From SAR324 cluster bacterium (GTDB taxonomy: Bacteria > SAR324 > NAC60-12): DNA of 64,000 bases. Where the stretch lies: NCBI GenBank assembly GCA_028281495.1, contig JANQJU010000064.1:372001-436000 (forward strand). The letters run 5' to 3'. This document shows, piece by piece, positions 18,291-27,052 of the stretch. The translations under genes and the position numbers were made by a program. The notes under the pieces were generated by a model, which did not search any database, had not been told where the DNA came from, and saw nothing but the letters and a program-made list of their open reading frames with translations. Within the stretch, counting starts at the first letter, position 1, and the number at the start of each line of letters is the position of its first letter.

Positions 18291-19333
18291 TAGAATGGCC
18301 CCTTGAATTTGTTTTCGTAGCTATAGAAATCTTCACCTGATAGGTCCGTAGGGGACAAGCCTAACTGAGATTCAACCCCTTGGATGATATCAATCGCATT
18401 GGCATAAAATTCGTTTTCCAAAGGCCGGGTGCAAGGACACGGAGCTTCACTAAAGCCGATCCGCTGAACCGGAGATTTCAGCTGTCCAAAACAATGTTCG
18501 TAAACCTGAGTAGCTACCTCGGCACTAAATCCGCAGTAAATCCAATCATTGTCAGCTATAATACAGCGACCTGTTTTTTGGACGGAAGCGATCACCGTTT
18601 CTCGATCAAATGGGGAAATGGATCGGATATCCACCACTTCCACATTCACACCACGTTTCGCCAAAACATCAGCGGCCTTGGCAGCTTCCACCGTCATCCA
18701 AGAAGTTCCGAGGATTGTGATATCGGTTCCGGTTCGAACCACTTTGGCTCGATCGAGGGGCAGGGGTTCTAAATCTTCTGGGACTTCACCTTCTACGTCA
18801 TACAGCCAACGGTGCTCCAAAAACACCACAGGATTGTCGTCTTGGATGGCTGACATCAACAGCCCTTTGGCATCTCGTGGAGAGGTCGGCATGACGACCT
18901 TAATGCCAGGAATATGAGCGTACCAGGATTGTAGTGTCTTGCTGTGTTGGTAGGATTGCCCCCAGCCCCGTCCAGTGATGGCTCGGATGACCATCGGCAC
19001 CTTCATCGATCCGCCCGAACCGTAACGGTGTGTGGATACCATGTTGACCAACTGATTCATGGCCAATAAGAAAAAATCGATGCGCATGTGGACATGAATC
19101 GGACGCAACCCATTGATCGCGGCTCCTAAGCCAAATCCAGTCATCGCGTCTTCGGAAAGCGGCGTGCTGAAACAGCGGTTGGCACCAAATTCTTCCACCA
19201 ACCCTTTGGAGCTGTTGAATATACGTTTGTGATCTGCCACGTCGATGCCATATACAAAGACACTGGAGTCACGTCGCATTTCCAAAGTCATGGCCTCATT
19301 AAGGGCCTCGCGGTAAGAAATTTTTCGGGTCAT
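18290..19333 (-). CDS. E1-beta subunit of a 2-oxoacid dehydrogenase-like enzyme
   Basis: 347 residues homologous to PdhB/AcoB: YREALNEAMTLEMRRDSSVF, GFGLGAAINGLRPIHVHM, the GRGWGQSYQHSKTLQSWYAH block and VEVVDIRSISPFDRETV. It forms an alpha2beta2 thiamin-diphosphate enzyme with the upstream E1-alpha. No E2 acyltransferase or E3 is encoded nearby, so the pair may work without lipoyl transfer, for example as an aldehyde/acyl carboligase attaching a two-carbon branch. The 4-nt ATGA overlap with E1-alpha shows coupling. Confidence 0.9.
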   Translation of the reverse strand: MTRKISYREALNEAMTLEMRRDSSVFVYGIDVADHKRIFNSSKGLVEEFGANRCFSTPLSEDAMTGFGLGAAINGLRPIHVHMRIDFFLLAMNQLVNMVSTHRYGSGGSMKVPMVIRAITGRGWGQSYQHSKTLQSWYAHIPGIKVVMPTSPRDAKGLLMSAIQDDNPVVFLEHRWLYDVEGEVPEDLEPLPLDRAKVVRTGTDITILGTSWMTVEAAKAADVLAKRGVNVEVVDIRSISPFDRETVIASVQKTGRCIIADNDWIYCGFSAEVATQVYEHCFGQLKSPVQRIGFSEAPCPCTRPLENEFYANAIDIIQGVESQLGLSPTDLSGEDFYSYENKFKGPF

Positions 19334-20283
19334 GCGTAAATATCCTCATACAATTCGTGCGATTCAGGAAAAGGAGCCTCCTCGGCTCGTTGAAGACTGA
19401 GTTGGACTTGCTCCTTAATGGAGTCCTCCAGAGCAGAGATCTCGGCTTCTGAATACCATTGTTGCAATTTTTCCCGCTGTAACCGAATGGGGTCTGCCTC
19501 TTCCCAACGGTCATAGGCCGATTTTGAGCGATAACCGGCTTTGAAATCTTCAAACACCCCAACATGCTCCAGATACCGATAATACTTGAGGTGCATGAAC
19601 ACAGGGCGGTTTTGGCTTTGAGTGGCGCGAATCGCTTGTTGTGTTAAACGATAAATCTGTTCCACATCGGTGGTATCGTCTGCGACGACTTCACAGTCAA
19701 ATTGACGAACGACTTCGGTAATCGACCGGTAACCATGCCGGGCCTCCGAAGGAATATGAACAGCAAGGCCGTTGTCTTCACAAACAAACAAGACGGGCAA
19801 CCGCATCAAACAAGCCATATTCAAGCTTTCCCAGAACACGCCTTCGTCAATCGCGCCATCTCCAAAGAAGATCGCCACTACCTTCCCATTGTTTTGCCTT
19901 CGGTTGGCAAACGCTGCGCCAATACCAACAGGAATATTGGTCCCGACGATTGCCGAGGTACAGATCAATCCCAATTCCGGCGCGGTGAGGTGCATCGAAC
20001 CTGCTTTGCCTTTAGCGGTTCCTGTGGCTTTGCCATACAACTCGGCAAAAAAACGGTCCGACTCCCCCGTCTTTGCTAGGTAAATTGCATGACTGCGGTA
20101 TGTTCCAACGATTTGATCGGTAGCGGACAAAGCGTCACATACTCCCACGGCAATTGCCTCGCCGCCCTTCGACATATGCATGGGAGTTTTCATTTCATCT
20201 TCTAAGTAGTGCTCTTGAATCACTGCTTCAGCATGGCGAATCAGGAAGAGCTTTTGATAGAGCTGCCAATTGAGCGTTTTCAT
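19330..20283 (-). CDS. E1-alpha subunit of a 2-oxoacid dehydrogenase-like enzyme
   Basis: 317 residues homologous to PdhA/AcoA. It has YRSHAIYLAKTG, GKAGSMHLTAPELGL and the ThDP motif GDGAIDEGVFWESLNMACL ending in CEDNGLAV. The substrate-side RHGYRSITEVV follows. In the full enzyme it binds thiamin diphosphate together with the E1-beta product. Coupling: its start overlaps the NUDIX stop by 4 nt and its stop overlaps the E1-beta start by 4 nt. A role in branched-chain sugar or acyl-group formation is inferred from its position in a glycan operon. Confidence 0.9.
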   Translation of the reverse strand: MKTLNWQLYQKLFLIRHAEAVIQEHYLEDEMKTPMHMSKGGEAIAVGVCDALSATDQIVGTYRSHAIYLAKTGESDRFFAELYGKATGTAKGKAGSMHLTAPELGLICTSAIVGTNIPVGIGAAFANRRQNNGKVVAIFFGDGAIDEGVFWESLNMACLMRLPVLFVCEDNGLAVHIPSEARHGYRSITEVVRQFDCEVVADDTTDVEQIYRLTQQAIRATQSQNRPVFMHLKYYRYLEHVGVFEDFKAGYRSKSAYDRWEEADPIRLQREKLQQWYSEAEISALEDSIKEQVQLSLQRAEEAPFPESHELYEDIYA

Positions 20284-20894
20284 AAATCCTTGTTAGGCAA
20301 GTTAAAATGGGTGAGTTGATTCAAAAGATAGGTGCCAATCACAGCGAGTGGTAAGGTAACATAAATCGCTCCCGATGCCATCATCTCTGGAATTTTGGCA
20401 AACGGAACACACAAGACTTCCGTGACTTCGTCGTCATGAGGGAGTCGGTTGTCATATTCAGACTGACTGAGTTCGACCTGAAACACATAGTTCAATTTTG
20501 GGAACCGGGTGGACGAAATACACAAGGGGGGCATGGGATTGAGTCGATCGGATTGATCTAGCAGAATGCCGGTCTCTTCTCGTAATTCACGGATAGCTCC
20601 CACGGAAGGCAATTCTCCTGGCTCAATGGCTCCGGCGGGAAGTTCCAATGTGCAATCGTTCATAACGGGACGTTTGGCACGAATCATCACGATACCTTGA
20701 CCTTCCACAATGGGAAGCACTGCTACATGCGAATCGTGATATTCCACAGTGAAGTACCCTCCTCGGTTTTGTACAGCAAACCAGTCATTTTGATGCACTG
20801 TTTCGATGGGAGTCAGTTGAGTACAAGCAGCGCCCTTTAAACGGGCGTCCCACGGACCATGAGGGGGAAAGGAAGGCAATTTGGTTTGAGGCAT
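20280..20894 (-). CDS. NUDIX hydrolase
   Basis: About 204 residues. The Nudix box is GAIEPGELPSVGAIRELREE followed by TGILLD, with all catalytic Glu residues, near residues 100-125. The N-terminal part resembles ADP-ribose pyrophosphatase-type members (WFAVQNRGGYFTVEYHDSHV). Such enzymes hydrolyse nucleoside diphosphate-linked compounds such as NDP-sugars. The ATG at 20894 begins 2 nt after the dehydratase stop, so it is preferred over the longer frame that overlaps it. It may recycle or control nucleotide sugars in the operon. Confidence 0.85.
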   Translation of the reverse strand: MPQTKLPSFPPHGPWDARLKGAACTQLTPIETVHQNDWFAVQNRGGYFTVEYHDSHVAVLPIVEGQGIVMIRAKRPVMNDCTLELPAGAIEPGELPSVGAIRELREETGILLDQSDRLNPMPPLCISSTRFPKLNYVFQVELSQSEYDNRLPHDDEVTEVLCVPFAKIPEMMASGAIYVTLPLAVIGTYLLNQLTHFNLPNKDL

Positions 20895-20896
20895 AG

Positions 20897-21907
20897 TTAT
20901 CTTGTGGGAAACACTTCGCCGGATTGGACCCTTCCACGCCAATAGTCCAGCAAGTCTTTCATGGTTTGTTCAAAAGTGATTTCCGGCTTCCATCCGGTAT
21001 GGTTACGAAACTTCAAAGTATTGGGAACTTGGAGGTTGGCATCGATAGGACGCAAACGGGTGGGGTCCACAATCACCTCAATGGAAGGGTGGGGTGAGAT
21101 TGAAATCAAGTAGTCCAGCATCTCTCGGACCGTACAGGAATATTCACCTCCAATGTTGTAATATTCACCTGGTTGGGGATTGACTGTCAGGAGCATATAA
21201 TAGGCCCGCACTGCATCACGAACATCCGACCAAGTTCGCAAGGAGTCTAAATTTCCCACATTCACTGTCGGAGGAATCATTTCCTTTTCAATCATTGCAA
21301 TCTGTTTGGCAAATGATGATTCCGCAAACACATCGCCGCGCCGCGGACCGGTGTGAGTGAACATACGAGTGGTCATCACCTTCTGGCCATAAGCTTCCGC
21401 ATGGAACCTTCCGATGAGATCAGTTCCTACTTTGGAGATGGCATAGGGCGAGGCCGGATGAAAGGTACATTCTTCGTCAATAGGAAGTTTTTCTGACGAG
21501 ACCCTTCCAAACACTTCTGAAGAAGCACACACATGGATACAGGGATCGATACCGGGGCAGCGTCGCAAGGCTTCCAATAATCGTGCGGTGCCTTGAATGT
21601 TGGTGTCTAGAGTATCCAAAGGGGATGTAAAACTCGTGCTTGGATAGCTCTGTGCAGCAAGGTGAAACACGAAATCGGGTCTGACCTGTTCCACCACATT
21701 TTGCAGGGAAATATAATCTCGCAAATCCCCATAAAGGAAGAACACTCGATCCTTTTGATTCATACGGGGAATCAAATGTTTTACGTTGTCTTGGGGGCTA
21801 CGCCACCGGCACATGCCGTGGATATCCCAATCGGTATGCTCTAGCAAGTAGTCCGCAAGATGGGAACCTACCATTCCTGTGATTCCCGTAATCAACGCTT
21901 TTTTCAT
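20897..21907 (-). CDS. GDP-mannose 4,6-dehydratase-like SDR
   Basis: 336 residues. TGITGMVGSHLADYLLEH forms the NAD(P) site, CASSEVFG carries the Ser, and SPYAISKVGTDLIG carries an intact YxxxK. R-x-FTHTGPRRGDVFAESSFA matches GMD-type enzymes, which turn GDP-mannose into a GDP-4-keto-6-deoxy sugar. Close relatives act on GDP-heptose (DmhA in Campylobacter/Yersinia). With HddA and HddC in the locus, GDP-heptose is a credible substrate. It is the first gene of the leftward operon and is preceded by about 300 bp of non-coding DNA. Confidence 0.85.
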   Translation of the reverse strand: MKKALITGITGMVGSHLADYLLEHTDWDIHGMCRWRSPQDNVKHLIPRMNQKDRVFFLYGDLRDYISLQNVVEQVRPDFVFHLAAQSYPSTSFTSPLDTLDTNIQGTARLLEALRRCPGIDPCIHVCASSEVFGRVSSEKLPIDEECTFHPASPYAISKVGTDLIGRFHAEAYGQKVMTTRMFTHTGPRRGDVFAESSFAKQIAMIEKEMIPPTVNVGNLDSLRTWSDVRDAVRAYYMLLTVNPQPGEYYNIGGEYSCTVREMLDYLISISPHPSIEVIVDPTRLRPIDANLQVPNTLKFRNHTGWKPEITFEQTMKDLLDYWRGRVQSGEVFPTR

Positions 21908-21969
21908 ATATTCCGAGTTTTGGATATTCTGGTACCCCAGTTCTCAAAGGGGATATCAAAAAGAGGCGT

Positions 21970-21997
21970 ATCTTATGATCCTTTCTGAAAAATGCAA
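21970..21997 (-). promoter_or_regulatory. Candidate sigma-70 promoter of the leftward glycan operon
   Basis: On the minus strand a TTGCAT (-35, 21997-21992) and a TAAGAT (-10, 21975-21970) are 16 nt apart, about 60 nt before the dehydratase ATG. The rest of the 297-bp gap (21908-22204) shows nothing else I can name. Assigned by eye. Confidence 0.35.
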
Positions 21998-22204
21998 GAA
22001 TCAATCCAGCATTGAGAACGGTAAGGGAGGTGCATAGTGGGACATTGTGAAAATTAAAACAAGAAGGAGACTCGATCTGAGCTAGAATAGATCTGCAAAG
22101 TCTCTGGTTGTCAGTTCACACGAAAATGATGAGTTATCCATTCAATAGTCTCCATAATTTGGTGAGGTTTTAGTAATTTGTCTGCTTTCTAAACAGTTTG
22201 GGCT

Positions 22205-22927
22205 TCAGAGGGATTTGCGGTTGAAGAAACGGTTAGCTCGTGCATAGCGGTCCGGTGTTCCGATATCCCACAGATCACTTTCGACAACGAACCCGTAGCA
22301 AGGATGCGATTGAATCAAATACGGGAACACCTCCTTTTCCAAAGAAAACTGTGAGACTTTTGGCAACATTTCCCAAAAGCGATTTTGTACGAGATAGATG
22401 CCGGCATTGATATATGCCCCACTTGCTGTATCGGATTTTTCAGCAAAAGTGACGATTTTTTGCTTGGAGTCCAAGGTCACATTCCCGTAGTCTTCAGGGT
22501 TTGCAGACGGAGTGAGCACCATCGAAAAAAACGAGCTGTGTTGCTTATGCCAACGATAGAAGTGGAACAGATCCACTTGGCACCAAGAGTCTCCGTTCAT
22601 GATTAAAATGTGATTGCTTTCGATCAAAGCCTTCGCTTGTTTCACAGCACCGCCTGTGCCGAGTGGGATTTCTTCTGTAGAAAGTAGCACCTCCGGCAAC
22701 CGCCGCTTTTGGAAATGGCTTTTGATTTGTTCTTTCAAATGTCCCACACATAAGATGATCCGTTGGAAACCACACCCCAGAAGTTCATCTACCAATCGAT
22801 CTAAAAAAGGCTGCCCTCCAATCTCGGCTAAACCTTTCGGGGTTTCTGGGAACAGGGAACGCAGTCGCGTACCCAAGCCACCGCAGAGGATCAAAACGTC
22901 CACTTGTTGCAATTCGCGATTTTTCAT
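22205..22927 (-). CDS. hddC: Sugar-1-phosphate nucleotidyltransferase, HddC-like
   Basis: 240 residues of the nucleotidyltransferase fold: LILCGGLGTRLRSLFPETPK (activator and phosphate loop), then LGTGGAVKQA and MNGDSWCQVD carrying the catalytic Asp. It resembles D-glycero-D-manno-heptose 1-phosphate guanylyltransferase, which uses GTP to make GDP-heptose. The HddA-like kinase at 7155-8153 would provide its substrate. Other sugar-1-phosphates (mannose, glucose) cannot be excluded. It has its own transcription unit, separated by 297 bp from the operon downstream, and is divergent from the ABC exporter gene. Confidence 0.8.
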   Translation of the reverse strand: MKNRELQQVDVLILCGGLGTRLRSLFPETPKGLAEIGGQPFLDRLVDELLGCGFQRIILCVGHLKEQIKSHFQKRRLPEVLLSTEEIPLGTGGAVKQAKALIESNHILIMNGDSWCQVDLFHFYRWHKQHSSFFSMVLTPSANPEDYGNVTLDSKQKIVTFAEKSDTASGAYINAGIYLVQNRFWEMLPKVSQFSLEKEVFPYLIQSHPCYGFVVESDLWDIGTPDRYARANRFFNRKSL

Positions 22928-23103
22928 AGTTACCGTCGAAAGATAGTCTTGTATTGATCTGTGGAATAATGAGTAGCGATATATCGGGTTTGCAGTTTGA
23001 TACAGATTATTGAATAAGTATCATCTTTTGAAAGCAACTCCCAGAGTGCCTCGGATTCAGAAACTTTTTCGCTACTGCTTCCTCAACCGGGCTTCACAAA
23101 TTT

Positions 23104-24894
23104 ATGTTTACCTCTTTCGCCGTATTTTACCGTCATTTTCAGTTTTTCATCCGATATAATGGCTGGATGATTTACTTGTTTCTTGGCTTCGCCTTCATTG
23201 CCAGTTTTCTAGAGGGAATCAGCATTTCCATGCTATTGCCCGTTTTGCAGTTTGATACCATCCAAGCTAACCCCTCCGACCCTGTCACGCAATGGATTCT
23301 CAAAGCGTTTGATGTTTTGGGAATCGACCTTTCGCTATATACACTACTTTTTGTAATTGGAGGGATCGTCGCTGCGAAAGGGATATTTTTATTTGTTCAA
23401 TCTTGGATTCAGCAGCACATACTCTGCAATATGATTCGCCATTTGCGTTTGGAATTTTTGCAGCAATATGAACGGATGCGTTACTCGCATTACACTAGTA
23501 CGGAAACGGGTTATTTCACCAATTTGATCACTGTAGAAGTTCCCAGTTCTAACCAAAGTTTTAGTCGGTTCACAATGATGCTGGTGAACTTTATCAGCAT
23601 TCTCATTTATTTGGGATTTTCATTCACCTTAAATTGGCAACTCACTCTTATCTGCGGTGCGATGGGAGGGGGGATTTTTGGGATCTTTGCCCAACTGAGC
23701 CGCCAAATCCGTAACATCTCAGTCAAGTATTCGAAGAGCAATTCAGACTTGGCAATCGTCTTCATACAGATGATCCATGCCTTCAAATATCTGAAAGCAG
23801 TGTCAGGGTTTTCCAGTATTGGCAGGCATATTCGCAACGAGATCCACAACAATCGAAATGTTCATTTTTATCGACAAATGTTAGGTGTCGTTCCGCGCGC
23901 CACTTTTGAGCCATTGATCTTTATCGCAATGGCTTCCATGATTTTGTATCAGGTTGAGGTCCTGGAACAACCCATCTCACTCGCCTTAGTGACCCTATTT
24001 TTTCTTTACCGCTGCTTGGGACAGATCCGCGCTTTGCAAGAAAGTTATCATGTGTTTTTAGGCAGTTTTGGTGCCGTCAATATGGTGGAGACCGCTCGTG
24101 AGCAATTAAGGCTACATACTGAAGCTCCAGGCAAGCAAACCACCGTCGATTTTCAGAGGGCCTTGTGTTTGGAGGAAGTCAGTCACGTCTATGGAAATCA
24201 ACCCATTTTGCAAAACGTGTCTCTAAAGATTCCAAGCAATATGAGTATAGCGATCATTGGTGAGTCGGGGGCTGGAAAAACCACAGTGATGGATTTGCTA
24301 GCCGGGCTATTAATGCCTCAAGCAGGAAAAGTAACTCTGGATGGCATTGATTATCAGGAACTCGATTTGGATCAGATGAGGCATCTGTTTGGGTATATCA
24401 CACAAGATCCGATGATTTTTAGCGATACCATCGCCAACAATATCACCTTTTGGGATGAAGGTTTTTCCACTCCGGAAGGCCATGCCAAGCTAGAACAGGT
24501 GGCACGAATGGCGCATTGCTGGGAGTTCATTCAACAAACGCCTGACGGCTTCAATACGTGGGTAGGGGAAAAAGGAGTGAAGCTCTCCGGAGGGCAAAAA
24601 CAACGATTGGCTATCGCTCGTGAGCTGTACCGGGATCCCCCCATCTTATTATTCGACGAGGCAACCTCGGCCTTGGACAGTGAATCCGAACGCCTCATTC
24701 AACAAAGTATTCAACAAATGATGGGTAAAAAAACCCTCATTCTTATTGCACATCGCTTGTCGACCATCCGTCATTGCAATTACATTTATGTACTTCAGCA
24801 AGGCCGCGTCGTCCAAGAAGGCACTTGGGACGAATTGATTCAACAAGAAGATTTGGCTTTTGCTCGGATGTGTCGGCTTCAAGGCATTTTATAG
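23104..24894 (+). CDS. ABC exporter, membrane-ATPase fusion (MsbA/HlyB-type half transporter)
   Basis: 596 residues. The N-terminal ~325 form six membrane spans. The ATPase domain follows: Walker A GESGAGKTT near residue 387, signature LSGGQKQRLAIARELYR near 495, Walker B ILLFDEATSALDS near 513 and the switch HRLST. Homodimers of such proteins flip lipids or lipid-linked glycans, or export peptides. Given the glycan locus on both sides, glycolipid export is likely. No peptidase domain is seen. The ATG at 23104 has a poor ribosome-binding site. The CMP-sugar synthetase follows at 7 nt. Confidence 0.9.
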   Translation: MFTSFAVFYRHFQFFIRYNGWMIYLFLGFAFIASFLEGISISMLLPVLQFDTIQANPSDPVTQWILKAFDVLGIDLSLYTLLFVIGGIVAAKGIFLFVQSWIQQHILCNMIRHLRLEFLQQYERMRYSHYTSTETGYFTNLITVEVPSSNQSFSRFTMMLVNFISILIYLGFSFTLNWQLTLICGAMGGGIFGIFAQLSRQIRNISVKYSKSNSDLAIVFIQMIHAFKYLKAVSGFSSIGRHIRNEIHNNRNVHFYRQMLGVVPRATFEPLIFIAMASMILYQVEVLEQPISLALVTLFFLYRCLGQIRALQESYHVFLGSFGAVNMVETAREQLRLHTEAPGKQTTVDFQRALCLEEVSHVYGNQPILQNVSLKIPSNMSIAIIGESGAGKTTVMDLLAGLLMPQAGKVTLDGIDYQELDLDQMRHLFGYITQDPMIFSDTIANNITFWDEGFSTPEGHAKLEQVARMAHCWEFIQQTPDGFNTWVGEKGVKLSGGQKQRLAIARELYRDPPILLFDEATSALDSESERLIQQSIQQMMGKKTLILIAHRLSTIRHCNYIYVLQQGRVVQEGTWDELIQQEDLAFARMCRLQGIL

Positions 24895-24901
24895 GAGATC
24901 C

Positions 24902-25636
24902 ATGACTGATAAAAAAATTTTATGCGTTGTTTCTGCACGAGGCGGCTCTTCTGGAGTCCCGCGAAAAAATCTCAAATCTTTGGGTGGGCGTCCATTGGTG
25001 AGCTATGTGATTGAAACCGCACAGAAATCCAAATACATCGACCGGTTGATCTGTAACACCGAAGATGAAGAGATTGCCAAGGTGGCCCATCAATACGGAG
25101 CCGAGATCCCTTTTCAGCGTGATCCCAGCAATGCAACGAGTGACATTCCACTAACCGCCTCCACCAAATACGCAATGGAAAAAATGAGTGAACTCGGGTT
25201 TCATGCCGATATCGTGTTGCAATTGGCTCCCACCTGTCCTTTCATCAAGGCGGAAAGCATTGATATTGGTATCGAAAGATTGCTCGAAACAAATTGCGAT
25301 TCGGTGGCTTCCCTCAAACGTATCGAACATGAACACCCCTACCGTGCTCTCGACATCGTGGACAACGACATCCTGGTTCAGTTTCTTAAAGATATCGATG
25401 TCGAATCCTTCCAACAGCGACAGGATTTGCCCACGTTGTACTGCACGTCCGGGGCCTTGTATATTCGGCAACGGCATGTTCTGGAAAATTGGTCTGGACG
25501 CGATTTCGCCTTTGGCAAAACAGCGCGAGGTTTGTTCCTTGATGACATTCAGGCGGTCAATATCGATCGACCGATTGATTTCCAATTCGCCGAATTCTTG
25601 TTTCAACAACTGGCTCAAGGCAAGCTGTCCTACTGA
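24902..25636 (+). CDS. CMP-sugar (acylneuraminate) cytidylyltransferase-like protein
   Basis: 244 residues from the ATG at 24902, which follows ATAGGAGATCC. The N-terminus VSARGGSSGVPRKNLKSLGG is the CTP-binding signature of the NeuA/KdsB family. QLAPTCPFIKAE and the conserved acidic residues follow. These enzymes activate nonulosonic acids or similar acidic sugars as CMP derivatives. No sialic or legionaminic acid synthase is in the window, so the sugar is unknown. The last 26 bp of the gene, including the stop, are duplicated in tandem just downstream. Confidence 0.85.
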   Translation: MTDKKILCVVSARGGSSGVPRKNLKSLGGRPLVSYVIETAQKSKYIDRLICNTEDEEIAKVAHQYGAEIPFQRDPSNATSDIPLTASTKYAMEKMSELGFHADIVLQLAPTCPFIKAESIDIGIERLLETNCDSVASLKRIEHEHPYRALDIVDNDILVQFLKDIDVESFQQRQDLPTLYCTSGALYIRQRHVLENWSGRDFAFGKTARGLFLDDIQAVNIDRPIDFQFAEFLFQQLAQGKLSY

Positions 25637-25662
25637 TGGCTCAAGGCAAGCTGTCCTACTGA
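25611..25662. repeat. Exact 26-bp tandem duplication at a stop codon
   Basis: A 26-bp unit (25611-25636), which starts TGGCTCAAGG and ends in the TGA stop of the cytidylyltransferase gene, is repeated exactly at 25637-25662. A 7-bp start of a third copy follows. The second copy is untranslated. Confidence 0.9.
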
Positions 25663-25785
25663 TGGCTCATACTGACTTCGGACGACTTGATTGCATACAA
25701 TTCGATATCTCATGACATTCGATTTCATTCGAATGATTTAATTTCTAAAAACAGCCCCCGATTTAGATTTCAAAGAAAGGAATTC

Positions 25786-27036
25786 ATGCCTTCAGTTCGT
25801 ATGCACTGGAAGATGTGGTACGGCAATGAAGCTCTCACTTTGCCCCTTCCGGATCACTGGAATGTGAATGTGATCGATCTTCCCGCTGTTCCTGAAATTT
25901 CAGATGCTCAGATTTTGGAAGCTTTGCATCATCCGATTGGCAGTCCACGCCTTTCAGAATATGCTCAAGGCTCCCAGTCCGTCTGCATCACGATTGACGA
26001 CATCACCAAACCCACGCCCGGCTCCCGATTCATCCCTCCAATTTTGGAAGAATTGCATCGGGCCGGAATCCAGGATCGCAACATCTATTTCCTGATTTCG
26101 TTAGGAAGCCATCACCGTGTTCTGGTGCATGACGATCTGGTGAAAAAGTTGGGCAAAGAGGTGGTGGCGAAGTATCGAGTGTATAATCACAATCCCTACC
26201 AAAACAACAAACACATTGGGGAAACCTCAAACGGAACTCCCCTCATCATTGACCGTCATTTTTTGGAAGCCGATTTCAAAGTTGCGATTGGAATGCTCAT
26301 GCCCCACAACATCACAGGTTTCAGCGGAGGTGGGAAAATCGTATTGCCGGGCTTGGCTCAGATGGAATCCGTGGAAGCGCTACATCGATCTTCATTCCGT
26401 GGATTGGAAGGCAAAATCGGCATGGTAGAAGGAAACAAAGCCAGACAGGATGTGGAAGAGGCAGCAAAAATCGCGGGTTTGAACTTCATTGCCAATTCCC
26501 TCTACAACAGCCAGGGACAACCCACCCATCTGTTTTGCGGTGATCCGGCTCTGGCTTATGAACAGGCGGCCCATGTGGCGGTTCCCCATTACGCATGCGA
26601 GGTTCCCTATTTGAACGATGTGGGAATTTTTAATGCGTTTCCCCGAGACAACTGGCTTTTGCTTTCGCTCAGTTCACTGGATGTGTGGTCCACCCGTGAA
26701 CCAGAACGGCAAGTCGTGCGCAAAGGCGGGTCGATTGTGATTGTCAATGCCTGCACTGAAGGGGTAGGAGAGCATGGATTGAATACCAAAGGCATGAAGA
26801 AATATGTCAAACGCGACGTGCATGGCTTGTTCAAAGACCTACTCGAAGATCGCGAGTTGATCTTTTTCTCACCCAACCTCAATCAAGCCACTTTAGAGGA
26901 TTACTACGAAAAACCAGTTCTGCTTTTTCATGAATGGGAACCGTTGTACGAGCATCTTGCCACCAAGTACCCAAATAAGATCAAAGCTGCCGTTTTTCCC
27001 ACAGGGACTCTGCAAATGGACAAAAATATTTTGTGA
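25786..27036 (+). CDS. LarA-like nickel-pincer racemase/epimerase family protein
   Basis: 416 residues, close to the family's usual ~420. Start at ATG 25786 after AAAGAAAGGAATTC; a longer open frame reaches 25687. Family blocks: ITIDDITKPTPGSR (residues 68-81), ISLGSHHRVL (104-113), PHNITGFSGGGK (173-184) and ALHR to His200. His174, Lys184 and His200 fall at the same numbers as the catalytic, NPN-linked and Ni-ligand residues of Lactiplantibacillus LarA, and His109 lies beside its His108. It should need the nickel-pincer cofactor made by LarB/C/E, which are not in the window. Relatives racemise 2-hydroxy acids; here a hydroxy-acid or aldonate substituent of the glycan is possible. Confidence 0.85.
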   Translation: MPSVRMHWKMWYGNEALTLPLPDHWNVNVIDLPAVPEISDAQILEALHHPIGSPRLSEYAQGSQSVCITIDDITKPTPGSRFIPPILEELHRAGIQDRNIYFLISLGSHHRVLVHDDLVKKLGKEVVAKYRVYNHNPYQNNKHIGETSNGTPLIIDRHFLEADFKVAIGMLMPHNITGFSGGGKIVLPGLAQMESVEALHRSSFRGLEGKIGMVEGNKARQDVEEAAKIAGLNFIANSLYNSQGQPTHLFCGDPALAYEQAAHVAVPHYACEVPYLNDVGIFNAFPRDNWLLLSLSSLDVWSTREPERQVVRKGGSIVIVNACTEGVGEHGLNTKGMKKYVKRDVHGLFKDLLEDRELIFFSPNLNQATLEDYYEKPVLLFHEWEPLYEHLATKYPNKIKAAVFPTGTLQMDKNIL

Positions 27037-27052
27037 CAAGTAGTTTGTGACT

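Noticed and set aside
23104-24894. ABC exporter as the TOMM product transporter
   Set aside because: It lies about 18 kb from the TOMM cluster, within the glycan locus, and has no peptidase domain.
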